A DNA stretch of 64,000 nt from Candidimonas humi (GTDB lineage: Bacteria; Pseudomonadota; Gammaproteobacteria; Burkholderiales; Burkholderiaceae_B): positions 496,001 through 560,000 of the forward strand of contig NZ_JAHTBN010000001.1 of the NCBI RefSeq assembly GCF_019166065.1. Direction: 5' to 3'. The translations under genes were made by a program, and so were the position numbers. Shown here piece after piece: positions 41,377 to 50,332 of the stretch (position 1 is its first letter; each line of letters opens with the position of its first letter). Below the pieces are notes generated by a model. It was not told the origin of the DNA, made no database searches, and saw only the letters and a program-made list of their open reading frames with translations.

Positions 41377-42216
41377 ATGCAAACTTTTCCCCCGCCTCCC
41401 GGCGCCCCGCCCGAATCGCGCGGGGCTGCTCGCCGCCCCGCGCGCCGCAAGCGGACGCCCGGCCAGGGCGATACCTCGTCGCCCGACTTCGTCGATGCGC
41501 TGGCGCGCGGCCTGAACGTCTTGCGCTGCTTCGAGCCCGGCATCAAGTCGCTGGGCAACCTGGAACTGGCCGAGCGCACGGGCCTGGCCAAATCGACGGT
41601 CAGCCGCATCGTGTACACGCTGACGACCTTGGGCTACCTGCGCTACGACGCGGAAACGGGGCGCTATGCGCCCGGCTACGGCACGCTGGCGCTGGGCTTC
41701 GGTTGCCTGGCCAGCCTGGAGGTGCGCGAAGTGGCGCGCCCGCTCATGGAAACGCTGGCGCGGGCCACCGGAGGCGCCGTGGCGCTGGGCGCCTTCGACG
41801 GGCAGTCCATGGTCTATGTCGAGGCCGTGCACGGTTCGTCGGCGCTCTATCTGCGCCTGCCCGTCGGCTATCGGGTCAGCATGGACAGCACCATGGGCCG
41901 CACTTATCTTGCCAGCCTGCCCCGGGCGGAACGAGACGCCCTGCTGCCGAAGCTGGAACTGCCTTCCGGCATGTCCGCCATCATGCGCAAGGCCTGCGCC
42001 GACTTCGCCGACGGCGGCTGCTGCTACGGCATAGGCGACTGGCAGCCCGGCATCAACGCCGCGGCGGCCGCATTCACCGCCATTACCGGCGAAGGCACCT
42101 ACGTGCTGAGCTGCGGCGGCCCCGAAACCATCCTGCCCGAATCCCGCCTGCGCGGCGAAATCGCCGCCAGGCTGGCCGATGTGGTTGGCAGCCTGTCGCT
42201 GCCCTGCGGCCGCTAG
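41377..42216 (+). CDS. IclR-family transcriptional regulator
   Basis: This 279-aa regulator has an N-terminal winged helix (ALARGLNVLRCFEPGIKSLGNLELAERTGLAKSTVSRIVYTLTTLGYL) and a C-terminal IclR effector domain of GAF-like fold (AVALGAFDGQSMVYVEAV, SMDSTMGRTYLASL). The first ~35 residues are Pro/Arg-rich. I chose MQTFPPPPGAPP (41377) by family layout; an ATG 26 codons earlier lies in the operator. It is divergent from the Bug gene and very likely controls that catabolic unit. Confidence 0.88.
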   Translation: MQTFPPPPGAPPESRGAARRPARRKRTPGQGDTSSPDFVDALARGLNVLRCFEPGIKSLGNLELAERTGLAKSTVSRIVYTLTTLGYLRYDAETGRYAPGYGTLALGFGCLASLEVREVARPLMETLARATGGAVALGAFDGQSMVYVEAVHGSSALYLRLPVGYRVSMDSTMGRTYLASLPRAERDALLPKLELPSGMSAIMRKACADFADGGCCYGIGDWQPGINAAAAAFTAITGEGTYVLSCGGPETILPESRLRGEIAARLADVVGSLSLPCGR

Positions 42217-42220
42217 CGCC

Positions 42221-43429
42221 TCAAGGACGCGCCAAGCAAGCTTCTTGGCGCGACAACACCGACGAAGCTGTCATCCCCACGCACTGCTCATATACCGACG
42301 GCGCGGTTGCGCCTTCGGTGTTGATGACCAGTACCCTCGAATCTGCGTCCAGGCCCAGGGCTCCGGCCAGGGTCTCGTCGCGCATGGACACCAGCAAACC
42401 AGCCAGGCCCGCCGCCCCCGATTCCCCCGCAACAATGGGGATGTCGCCATGGCCGCCCGCCGCAAGCACGCGCATGGCCTGGATCGCAGCATCGTCCGCA
42501 ATAGTCATGAAGTGATCGACGCTGTTGCGCAGGAAACGCCATGCAAGCGGAGAAACCTCTCCGCAAGCCAGGCCGGCCATGATGGAATCCACCGAGCCCG
42601 ACGCGCAGGCGGGACTTTGCGCCAGCGCGCTCTGGTAGAGGCAATCGGCCTGGTCGGGTTCGACCACGATGAAGCGCGGGCGCCGCGCCCCATAGGTTTC
42701 CCACAAATAGCCGATGACGCCGGCCGCCAGGCCCCCTACTCCGCCCTGCAGGAACACGTGCGTGCAGGGCGGCCGCCCGCCGGACTGTTCGACGAGCTCG
42801 GAAGCGATCACGCCATAGCCCTGCATCACATCCCTGGGGATATCCTCGTAGCCGTCGTAGGAAGTGTCGGAGACCACCTGCCAGCCGTGCTCGGCAGCCA
42901 GCCTCGCCGCTTCCGTGACAGAGGCATCGTAGTTGCCCGCAATGCGCACGATCCGGGCCCCGCAGGCGGCAATGGCGCGCTCGCGTTCGGCACTGACCCG
43001 GGCATGCAGCACGATCACGCAGCGGCAACCGGCATCGCGCGCCGCCGCGGCCAGCGCGCGGCCATGGTTGCCATCCGTGGCGCTGATGACGGTGTAGTCT
43101 TTCAAAGCCTCGGCATGGCGGCCCGCGAGCACCGACTCCGGGTCGAAACCGGGATGCAGCCTCAAGACCTGGCGCAGCAACGCGACCGGTGCGCCCAAGG
43201 CCTTGAAGCTGCCCAGGGGCGAGCGCAGCGACTCGTCCTTGATGCCTAGCCAGGCAAGTTTCAAGCGCGCAGCCAGGCCGGGCAGCTCATGCAGCGGCGT
43301 CGCGGCACGCGCAATGCCGGACCAGCCGGACAGCCAGCGCCGGCTTTGCTCTGCACGTTCGATGCTCATGATCGACCGCAGCTCGTCGGGGTACGGAATG
43401 CGCGCAGCATGTTTGTTGGCGATCAGCAT
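42221..43429 (-). CDS. dpaL: Diaminopropionate ammonia-lyase-like PLP enzyme
   Basis: This fold-II PLP enzyme of 402 aa resembles 2,3-diaminopropionate ammonia-lyase, which makes pyruvate and ammonia. It shows the PLP lysine in SPLGSFKALGAP, the Asn loop ATDGNHGRALAAAA, the DTSYDGYEDIPRDVMQGYG region typical for DpaL, and the glycine loop LQGGVGGLAAG. Its ATG overlaps the upstream amidohydrolase by 7 bp, so the pair is coupled. A threonine dehydratase-type activity on another amino acid cannot be excluded. Confidence 0.86.
   Translation of the reverse strand: MLIANKHAARIPYPDELRSIMSIERAEQSRRWLSGWSGIARAATPLHELPGLAARLKLAWLGIKDESLRSPLGSFKALGAPVALLRQVLRLHPGFDPESVLAGRHAEALKDYTVISATDGNHGRALAAAARDAGCRCVIVLHARVSAERERAIAACGARIVRIAGNYDASVTEAARLAAEHGWQVVSDTSYDGYEDIPRDVMQGYGVIASELVEQSGGRPPCTHVFLQGGVGGLAAGVIGYLWETYGARRPRFIVVEPDQADCLYQSALAQSPACASGSVDSIMAGLACGEVSPLAWRFLRNSVDHFMTIADDAAIQAMRVLAAGGHGDIPIVAGESGAAGLAGLLVSMRDETLAGALGLDADSRVLVINTEGATAPSVYEQCVGMTASSVLSRQEACLARP
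42228..42252. terminator. Hairpin in the 3' end of dpaL, between convergent iclR and dpaL
   Basis: CGCGCCAAG-CAAGCTT-CTTGGCGCG is a perfect 9-bp stem just after the iclR stop and inside the last codons of dpaL. The two stops are only 4 bp apart, so the signal had to be built into coding sequence. No strong U-tract. Confidence 0.5.
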
Positions 43430-44697
43430 AGCCGGCCCTCCCCCTGGACATTCGCGAGACGACGCCGCACCACCTCCAGCAGCACCTGTGCGCCCTGCAC
43501 CAGTTGGGCATCGTCGGTATGCTCGCGCGGGTTGTGGCTGATCCCCGCGCGGCTGGGCACGAAAATCATCGCCGCCGGGGCGATGCGCGCCATCATCTGC
43601 GCATCATGGCCGGCCCCTGACGTCATGCGCCGCGAAGCGTAGCCCAGGCGCACGGCCGCGGCTTCGATCTCGGCGGCCAATCCGGCATCGAAGACCACCG
43701 GCTCGTAGCGCGCCAGGCGCTCGGTCTCGATTTCCACCCCTTCGCGCTGCGCGAGTTCGACGAGAAAATCGCCCAGGCGCCTTTCCGCCGCCTGCAGGCG
43801 CTGTTCGTCGGGGTCGCGCAGGTCCACGGTGAAGGTCGCCTTGCGCGCAATGACGTTGATGACGTCGGGCTCGAAGCGCAGCGAGCCCACCGTCGCCAGG
43901 GTAGTCCCGCCGGATGGCGCCGCCACGTGTTCGCGCAGGAAGGCCACGACGGCGGCAGCCGCGTAGCCTGCGTCATGGCGCAGCCGCAAGGGCGTGGTGC
44001 CGGCGTGATTGGCCGTGCCATGCACCGTAATTTTCTGCCAGGAAATTCCCTGCAGGTTCTCGACCACGCCGATGGACTGCCCTTCGGCCTCCAGGATCGG
44101 GCCTTGCTCGATATGCAGTTCCAGGTATTCGAGCGGCGCGATTGCGCCCGGTTCGAGCTCGCCCGCATAAGCGATGCGCGCCAGCTCGTCGCCCAGGCGC
44201 ACGCCGTCGATGCCGACGACGTCGAGCGCAGCCTGCAGCGCCATGCCGCCCGCGTACACCAGCGAACCCATCATGTCCGGCTGAAAGCGCACGCCCTCTT
44301 CATTGGTAAAGGCCGCCACCACGATCGCCCGCGACGGCGCCAGGCCTGCAGCGCGCCAGGCGCGCGCGACCGCCAGGCCGGAGAGCACGCCATAGCAGCC
44401 ATCCAGTGCACCCGCATTGCGCACGGTATCGATATGCGAGCCTATCATCAGGGGCTGCCGGTCGCCTTCATGCGTGGCGGCATGCAGGACGCCGAAGATA
44501 TTGCCGATGCGATCGACGCGCACGTCCAGGCCCAGTTCGCGCATCCATTGCACGAGCAGATCGCGGCCGGCCCGGTCCGCATCGGTAAGCGCGATGCGGG
44601 TTCGCCCGTCGCCTGGGGCGCCGCTGCCGACCTCGCCCAAGGCGCGGACCTGTGCAAGCAGCGCCTGCGCATCCAGAGTGGGAATTGAAGAAGACAT
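43423..44697 (-). CDS. M20-family Zn-dependent amidohydrolase (allantoate/N-carbamoyl amino acid hydrolase type)
   Basis: This 424-aa protein of the hydantoinase/carbamoylase subfamily of M20 peptidases has the metal ligand motifs IGSHIDTV, GALDGCYGVL, TNEEGVRF and LHIEQGP, a dimerisation domain (ITVHGTANHAGTTPL) and SRAGISHNPREHTDD at the C-terminus. Family enzymes remove carbamoyl groups from N-carbamoyl amino acids or ureidoglycine-type compounds. Coupled to dpaL, it may release an amino acid that dpaL deaminates. Divergent from an Lrp-type gene that probably regulates both. Confidence 0.87.
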   Translation of the reverse strand: MSSSIPTLDAQALLAQVRALGEVGSGAPGDGRTRIALTDADRAGRDLLVQWMRELGLDVRVDRIGNIFGVLHAATHEGDRQPLMIGSHIDTVRNAGALDGCYGVLSGLAVARAWRAAGLAPSRAIVVAAFTNEEGVRFQPDMMGSLVYAGGMALQAALDVVGIDGVRLGDELARIAYAGELEPGAIAPLEYLELHIEQGPILEAEGQSIGVVENLQGISWQKITVHGTANHAGTTPLRLRHDAGYAAAAVVAFLREHVAAPSGGTTLATVGSLRFEPDVINVIARKATFTVDLRDPDEQRLQAAERRLGDFLVELAQREGVEIETERLARYEPVVFDAGLAAEIEAAAVRLGYASRRMTSGAGHDAQMMARIAPAAMIFVPSRAGISHNPREHTDDAQLVQGAQVLLEVVRRRLANVQGEGRLC

Positions 44698-44860
44698 GCA
44701 ACCATCCTGTAGAAATGGGCCGAGGGCCGGGCCGCCCCATCAGCCAGGCTTGCAGTGGCCGGCATCGGTTCGGGCGCCGGCCTTGGCATCGTGCTTATGT
44801 GAAATAATATTCCCCATACAGGCGTTTATCTTACGAATTCATGCCTATACAATTGAATTA

Positions 44861-44872
44861 TTTATCGATAAA
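44861..44872. promoter_or_regulatory. Palindrome in the Lrp/amidohydrolase divergent promoter
   Basis: TTTATCGATAAA is a perfect 12-bp palindrome in an AT-rich stretch (about 44795-44885) between the divergent genes, 28 bp before the lrp start. It is a candidate Lrp/AsnC binding site. Confidence 0.5.
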
Positions 44873-44899
44873 CAGGCAAAATTTGCAGAGGAATCCGTC

Positions 44900-45382
44900 A
44901 TGGCGCCCAAGCTCGACAAGCATGACCATGTGCTGCTGGCCGCGATCCAGGAAAACGCGCGCTTGGCCCAAAGCGAATTGGGCGAACGCGCGAATCTTTC
45001 CACCGCCGCGGTGAACCGCAGGCTGCGGCTGCTGGCGGATGCGGGCGTCATCGAGAAATACACCGCGCGCCTCAACCCGAAGGCCCTGGGCTATGGCCTG
45101 ACCATCATCGTCGAGGTCAAGGTCGAGAGCGAGCGCGCCGACCTGCTGCAGGAAATGCAGCGCGGCTTCAAGGCCTGCCCCGAGATCCAGCAGTGCTATT
45201 ACGTGGCCGGGGAATGCGATTTCGTGTTGATCTTCTTGGTGCGCGACATGGAACAATACGTGGGCCTGACGCGCAGCCTGTTCCACGAGAACGGCAACGT
45301 CAAGGCATTCAAGACGCTGGTTGCCATGGACAGGGTCAAGACCGGCATGGATGTGCCCCTGCACGGCGTCGGCGAAGCCTGA
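44900..45382 (+). CDS. Lrp/AsnC-family transcriptional regulator
   Basis: This 160-aa regulator has an N-terminal helix-turn-helix (LDKHDHVLLAAIQENARLAQSELGERANLSTAAVNRRLRLLADAGVI) and a C-terminal RAM ligand domain (ECYYVAG-type segment QQCYYVAGECDFVLIFLV). AGAGGAA precedes the ATG. Such proteins bind amino acids and usually control the divergent genes, here the amidohydrolase-dpaL pair. Confidence 0.92.
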   Translation: MAPKLDKHDHVLLAAIQENARLAQSELGERANLSTAAVNRRLRLLADAGVIEKYTARLNPKALGYGLTIIVEVKVESERADLLQEMQRGFKACPEIQQCYYVAGECDFVLIFLVRDMEQYVGLTRSLFHENGNVKAFKTLVAMDRVKTGMDVPLHGVGEA

Positions 45383-45424
45383 CGCTTCGGCTTTCTGGCG
45401 TTGGCATCCGGCCCATCGGGCGTC

Positions 45425-46075
45425 TCAACCCGCCTTGCGGAACGTGAGATTGATCCTGCAGTCTCCCAGCAGAGGATGCGTGGCCCCTTCCGGCGCCAGC
45501 ACGCCGTGATAGCGCAGCCGGTCTTCGCCGCCCCAGACCACGACGTCGCCATGATGCAGCAGTAGCTTCATTACTCTGTCGGACCGTGCCAGGCCGCCGA
45601 ACAGGAAAGTCGCGGACATGCCCAGCGACACCGAGACTATAGGCGCGCCGAAGTCCCGCTCGTTCTTGTCCTGGTGCAGAGACATCCGGGCGCCGGACGC
45701 ATAGCGGTTCATCAGGCACGCGTCGGGCTCGAAATCCCGAAAGCCCGCAGCCGCCGCAGCGGTGCGCGCCAGCATTGCAAACGCCTGCGGCATATCCGGC
45801 CAGGGACGGCCGCTATCCGGATCCGCCGCAGTGTAGAGGTAGCCGCGCCTGTCGGTCGTCCAACCCAGCGCGCCGCAATTCGTCAATGCGGCCGACATCG
45901 TGAGGCCGCCCGGCGTCACCATCCGCCGGAAGGGGGCGCGATCCTCGATGCCGGCAATGGCGGACAGCAAGGCCTGCTCCTGGGATAAAGCGTATCCGTG
46001 CAAGACGAAAGCGCACGGCCCGATGCGTTCGGGTTCGCCGGGCGCTGCACTATGAAAGAGGTCAAGCGTACTCAT
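45425..46075 (-). CDS. alkB: Alpha-ketoglutarate-dependent DNA repair dioxygenase AlkB
   Basis: This enzyme removes methyl lesions such as 1-meA and 3-meC from DNA by Fe(II)/2-oxoglutarate oxidation. At 216 aa it equals E. coli AlkB. Iron ligands are H134 and D136 (SLHQDKNE) and H190 (RYHGV). The 2-oxoglutarate-binding RxNxxxR motif is R207-N209-R213 (RINLTFR). The start MSTLDLFHS (46075) overlaps the end of the FUSC gene by 14 bp, so it is read from that transcript. No ada gene is adjacent. Confidence 0.94.
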   Translation of the reverse strand: MSTLDLFHSAAPGEPERIGPCAFVLHGYALSQEQALLSAIAGIEDRAPFRRMVTPGGLTMSAALTNCGALGWTTDRRGYLYTAADPDSGRPWPDMPQAFAMLARTAAAAAGFRDFEPDACLMNRYASGARMSLHQDKNERDFGAPIVSVSLGMSATFLFGGLARSDRVMKLLLHHGDVVVWGGEDRLRYHGVLAPEGATHPLLGDCRINLTFRKAG

Positions 46076-47927
46076 TGCCGTTGCGCTCGGCATACACCAG
46101 AGAGTCGTGCAGGTTGTGCATCTCGGTATCGAGGAATCCGGGCAAATGCCCAAGCGGCGCGGGCTTCGAGCCTAGGCGAATAGCATGGGCCAAAGCGACC
46201 AGCGCGCGCCCGACTTCTTTTGCGCCGTCCGGGCCGAACAGCGTGCGGGCGCTTGCGGCGGCTTGCGGGCCTGCCTCTTCCAGCGACCAGCACGTCGAAA
46301 GCGTGCGATAAGCCAGACGTTGGGCGGCCATCACCGCGGGCCAGGAGCGCACCGCAGCGTCGCGATGCCAGGGCTTGGAGCCTGCGCCGGAATCATAGGC
46401 TTCCAGCACGACTATGGTGCGATGCTGAAGATCGCGGCGCGCCTGCCGGGCCGAGGGGCTGACGACGTCTCCCGCGGCGACATGGCCCAATACGTTTTTC
46501 AGCGCCACCAGCATCTTGACGAGTTCACGGGGAATGCGCGTCGCAGCCGAACGCGATGTCGTCAAGGTCAGTATCACGAGCCCCGTCACGCAACCGATGA
46601 AGGTATCGACGCCGCGCACCCATAGCAAATGCCCTATGTCAGAGGTCGGATGGCCGCCGGAGGCGATGGTCAGCGCCGCGGCAGTGATGAACACCACAGC
46701 CAGCGCGTAGTTGCGGATCACCGTCATCTCGATGATGAACTGCAGCAGCATGAGCGTCGCCACCAGCCACAGGCCTTCGGGGTGGCCCGCCAGCACAGCC
46801 CCGGCCAGGGCCAGGCCGACTAGCGTGCCTCCCATGCGTTCGACGCCGCGTTGCAGGCTGCGCATCCAGTCCAGCCCCTGATGCAGGATCAGGACCGCCG
46901 CCGCCATGGTCCAATAGGCGCGCTCCAGGCCCAGCAGCGCGCCTATCGTTCCGGCAATGGCCGTCGAGACACCGACGCGGGCAGCCGCCAAGAGCGCCGG
47001 CGACCATGGCCGGAAATTCTCGCGCAGCGATTCCGACCAGCCATAATGGCCCAGCGGGACATGAGCGGGCTCCGTGCGTTCCGCCTGGTCCGTGGGATGC
47101 GCGGCCTGGATCTCGATCCGGCGCGCATGCTCGGCAGCATCCGCAATCGGCGCGTTGCCTGTGCCGGAGGCATTCATGACGCTTGCAAACAGCAAGTGCA
47201 ATTCCCGGTTGAGCGCGCGCAAGTGGCTCAGGGCCCCGTCGGGGCGCGGCCGGGCAGGCTGGCGCGTAACCAGCGTCGCCCAGGCATGATGCATGGCCAG
47301 CGCCGCCGCATGGCGGGTGCCGTCTTCGCCGGGCGAGCCGACGGCCTTCGCGTAGCGCCCGACGGCTTGCGCGGCGGCCACGACGGCCGCCCGTTCCGGC
47401 CCCCTGGGCCGGACAAAGGCTCCTGCCATATGCACCAGCCATGCGAACGTGCCTCCGGCCAATACGAGCAGGCCCACCTGCGCGACAGACAAATGGCTTA
47501 TCGGCATGCCTGTGCCAGCGGCGCAGGCAAGCGCGAACATGTAGGCGCCCGGCGGCCCGACGCTTAGCGCATTGCACAGGAAAGTCGCGGCCACGGCAAT
47601 CAGCACGACCACGGGCACCACCAATAGCGGTACCTCGGCCGCCCAGACACCGAGCGCCACCGCCAGGGCAAAAGACACGGCAATGACAGCGAGATGAATG
47701 GCGCGATTCAAATACGGACGGCCGCTGCCGTAAAGCGCGGTAAAAGCCCCGATCGTGGCCATGAGCCCCGCCGAGACATCGCCGGCCAGCCATCCGGCCA
47801 AGACCGGCACCCCCATGCAACAGGAAGCACGCACCGCAAACGGCCAACGCCGGCCGGCCGGCCGCAATTTGAATAGCGCGGACAAACGGAAGCTAGGCGG
47901 TGGCGGGGCTGATGGAGTCGATGTCAT
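46062..47927 (-). CDS. FUSC-family (aromatic acid/fusaric acid type) inner-membrane transporter
   Basis: This 621-aa FUSC-like membrane protein has two membrane blocks: about residues 30-170, and about 320-460 in the arrangement AARVGVSTAIAGTIGALLG ... GTLVGLALAGAVLAG. They are separated and followed by cytoplasmic helical regions. Family members such as AaeB and FusC export aromatic or hydrophobic acids, usually with membrane-fusion partners; none is nearby. It ends in alkB with a 14-bp overlap. Substrate unknown. Confidence 0.85.
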   Translation of the reverse strand: MTSTPSAPPPPSFRLSALFKLRPAGRRWPFAVRASCCMGVPVLAGWLAGDVSAGLMATIGAFTALYGSGRPYLNRAIHLAVIAVSFALAVALGVWAAEVPLLVVPVVVLIAVAATFLCNALSVGPPGAYMFALACAAGTGMPISHLSVAQVGLLVLAGGTFAWLVHMAGAFVRPRGPERAAVVAAAQAVGRYAKAVGSPGEDGTRHAAALAMHHAWATLVTRQPARPRPDGALSHLRALNRELHLLFASVMNASGTGNAPIADAAEHARRIEIQAAHPTDQAERTEPAHVPLGHYGWSESLRENFRPWSPALLAAARVGVSTAIAGTIGALLGLERAYWTMAAAVLILHQGLDWMRSLQRGVERMGGTLVGLALAGAVLAGHPEGLWLVATLMLLQFIIEMTVIRNYALAVVFITAAALTIASGGHPTSDIGHLLWVRGVDTFIGCVTGLVILTLTTSRSAATRIPRELVKMLVALKNVLGHVAAGDVVSPSARQARRDLQHRTIVVLEAYDSGAGSKPWHRDAAVRSWPAVMAAQRLAYRTLSTCWSLEEAGPQAAASARTLFGPDGAKEVGRALVALAHAIRLGSKPAPLGHLPGFLDTEMHNLHDSLVYAERNGNEYA

Positions 47928-48205
47928 GGGGGCTCGAATGATTTCCGGATAACTTTCCAGTATCCCTGGCCGGGGCGCCAGGCCGCGGCGCAGCAGGCCA
48001 TAGCTGTAAATATATTACGGCGCGGCCAGGCAGCGCTAAGCCATTCTTGCGTCGCGCGTCGAATCCGCAGCCGTCAATATCCCCGATCGACACATAGGCA
48101 TAGGCGGCATTTCCCGCAAGAGCCGGGCAGGCAATGCGAGTACAGTATATTGATATGCATCGCAACGAGCTACGCGGCCATGAGGGCCGGCAAAAGGAAT
48201 CCGAC

Positions 48206-49117
48206 ATGAATATCGCCGTCATGGGTGCGGGCGCGGTGGGCTGCTACTACGGCGCCATGCTTGCGCGCGCAGGGCACGAAGTCGTGCTGATCGGGCGCGA
48301 ACAGCACGTCCAGGCTATCGAGCGCGACGGGCTGCGCCTGGAAGCCCAGCAATTCGACGAACATATAGGCCGGCCACACCTGTCGGCCAGCACCGACCCT
48401 GCCGCTGTAAGCGGCGCGCAGTTCGTGCTGTTCTGCGTGAAATCGCCGGACACGGAAAGCGCGGGCGCGTCCATCGGGCCGCACCTGGCCGCCGGCACGC
48501 TCGTGCTCACGCTGCAAAACGGCGTGGACAACGCCGAGCGCCTGCGCGGCGTCATCGCACGAGAAGTCGCCGCCGCCGTGGTGTATGTCGCCACCGAAAT
48601 GGCTGGGCCCGGCCACGTGCGCCACCACGGCCGGGGCGAGCTCGTCATCGAGCCCTCCACGCAAAGCGAGGCTATTGCGCGCATGTTCATCGAGGCGGGG
48701 GTGCCCACCGAGATTTCGCCTAATGTACGCGGCGCGCTCTGGACCAAGCTGATCCTGAACTGCGCCTATAACGCCCTGTCGGCCATCTCGCAGCTACCCT
48801 ATGGCCGGCTTGTCGCCGGCACCGGCGTGCCTGCTTCGATATCCGACGTGGTTGCCGAATGCGCCGCCGTCGCACAAGCCGACGGTGTAAGCCTGCCGCC
48901 CGACATCGAACAGGCCGTGCGCCGCATCGCCGAGACCATGCCGGGCCAGTACTCGTCCACGGCCCAGGACGTAGCACGCGGCAAGCCCAGCGAGATCGAT
49001 CATCTCAACGGCTACATCGTAAAGCGCGGCGAGGTGCTCGGCGTCCCCACCCCGGCAAACCGGCTGCTGCATACGCTCGTAAAGCTGATCGAAGACAAGG
49101 CCAGCGGCGCGATCTGA
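48206..49117 (+). CDS. panE: 2-dehydropantoate 2-reductase family protein
   Basis: This ketopantoate reductase (ApbA/PanE) of 303 aa has the Rossmann motif MNIAVMGAGAVGCYYG, ILNCAYNALSAI with the catalytic Lys before it (LWTKL) and a C-terminal helical domain ending in STAQDVARGKPSEIDHLNGYI. AAAAGGAATCC precedes the ATG at 48206; the frame upstream has no support. Bacteria often carry several PanE-like proteins, so this may act on a substrate other than ketopantoate. Confidence 0.87.
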   Translation: MNIAVMGAGAVGCYYGAMLARAGHEVVLIGREQHVQAIERDGLRLEAQQFDEHIGRPHLSASTDPAAVSGAQFVLFCVKSPDTESAGASIGPHLAAGTLVLTLQNGVDNAERLRGVIAREVAAAVVYVATEMAGPGHVRHHGRGELVIEPSTQSEAIARMFIEAGVPTEISPNVRGALWTKLILNCAYNALSAISQLPYGRLVAGTGVPASISDVVAECAAVAQADGVSLPPDIEQAVRRIAETMPGQYSSTAQDVARGKPSEIDHLNGYIVKRGEVLGVPTPANRLLHTLVKLIEDKASGAI

Positions 49118-49196
49118 AGCCGCCGCCCGGGAATACCACGACGGCTTGCCCGGATCGCTAAACCCCTAGACCGGCAAGCGCCACCGCGCGGCGGTG

Positions 49197-49236
49197 CGCG
49201 AACCGGAGATTCATATTCGCGGATCTCCGGCTCGCG
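49197..49236. terminator. Bidirectional hairpin between panE and the CDGSH gene
   Basis: CGCGAACCGGAGAT and ATCTCCGGCTCGCG pair at 13 of 14 positions around a 12-nt loop. The element lies between two convergent genes and ends 6 bp before the CDGSH stop. A second GC hairpin (GCCACCGC/GGCGGTG) lies just before it. Confidence 0.55.
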
Positions 49237-49242
49237 CCCACA

Positions 49243-49941
49243 TCATTCGTCGCGGAATCCCACGCTCGCATGGGTGCCGTCGCAGAACGGCTTGTTGCCC
49301 GACTGGCCGCAACGACAGAGCGTCATCCGGTTTCGAGTCTCGTAGGCGACACCGTCGGCTGCGATCAGCTTGATGCCGCCGCGCACCCACAAAGGGCCGC
49401 TCACTCCTTGCTGGGGGTCTTCCACCACGGCGATCGAAGGAGGAAGCTCGGGCTCGATCGGCTTGCGGGTGGCCAGATCCCACGCCACCAGCCGCCCGGA
49501 CGGGCACTGGCCTACCTGGCGGACATAGGCCTCGCGGGCGGGCTCGGACCGCACCCGCGACACCGTATTCCATACATTGCCGTCCCGGTCGCAGAACCGG
49601 GCAAAAGCACAGAGCGGCTCGGCGTCAGTCAAGGCGAGCACGGGCCCATTGATTTCTTGCGCTTGTGCCGCATAGGACTCCCGGCTGGCGGTTTCCGCGC
49701 CGTCGAAACCGACCTTGGCATGAGTGCCGTCGCAAAAGGGCTTTTTCGATGAATGGCCGCAGCGGCAAAGAAAGTAAGACTCGCCGACGGCATAGGCCTC
49801 GCCCGGCAGCCATTGCGTAGACTCGCCCGCGGCATTGGTGCCGATTGTTTGCTTCGACAACGGCGGACCGCCGGTGACTGCATAAGGCCCGTTTTTCATG
49901 ACGCTTATCGTCATGGCATCGGCAGACTGGCTTGTATCCAT
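49243..49941 (-). CDS. Double CDGSH iron-sulfur protein
   Basis: This 232-aa protein has two CDGSH-type 2Fe-2S sites: CRCGHSSKKPFCDGTH at about residues 59-74 and CRCGQSGNKPFCDGTH near the C-terminus. Each uses three Cys and one His, as in mitoNEET relatives. Between them is a Cys-containing region (EPLCAFARFCDRDGNVWN) like that seen in this bacterial family. No signal peptide or membrane anchor is present, so it is cytoplasmic. The role is probably electron or cluster transfer; unknown in bacteria of this group. AGGGG precedes the ATG at 49941. Confidence 0.9.
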   Translation of the reverse strand: MDTSQSADAMTISVMKNGPYAVTGGPPLSKQTIGTNAAGESTQWLPGEAYAVGESYFLCRCGHSSKKPFCDGTHAKVGFDGAETASRESYAAQAQEINGPVLALTDAEPLCAFARFCDRDGNVWNTVSRVRSEPAREAYVRQVGQCPSGRLVAWDLATRKPIEPELPPSIAVVEDPQQGVSGPLWVRGGIKLIAADGVAYETRNRMTLCRCGQSGNKPFCDGTHASVGFRDE

Positions 49942-50332
49942 TTGGGAACCCCTGGCAAAAATAGATTGCTTCGAGTCTTCCAGATACCCGGCCCCGTGTG
50001 AGGCAAGAGTTATACGAGCCGCCGCGTCTTGAAGATTTCCGGAGAGGTGTATTCGTCGAAGGCCTCGACAATTCGAGAAGCAAGGACTTAGCTCAGTCGT
50101 CGCCGATAGCGGAGTCACGCAGGCCACCCTTGAGCCATGCTAGCGCAGTCGCGGGTGAATAGTAAAGAGCCGCCTGGCCGGCCCCACCGGGCCTCGCGAG
50201 CCGGCCTCTATCCTATGGTGGAACAGCGCTCCATTGCTATAATCGGCAACGCCAGTATGTGTCGCTTATTTGTTTTGCATATCGAATGGTGCGCATCGCT
50301 GCGACACGAGTCGTGCCAAGGAGCCAACCCTC

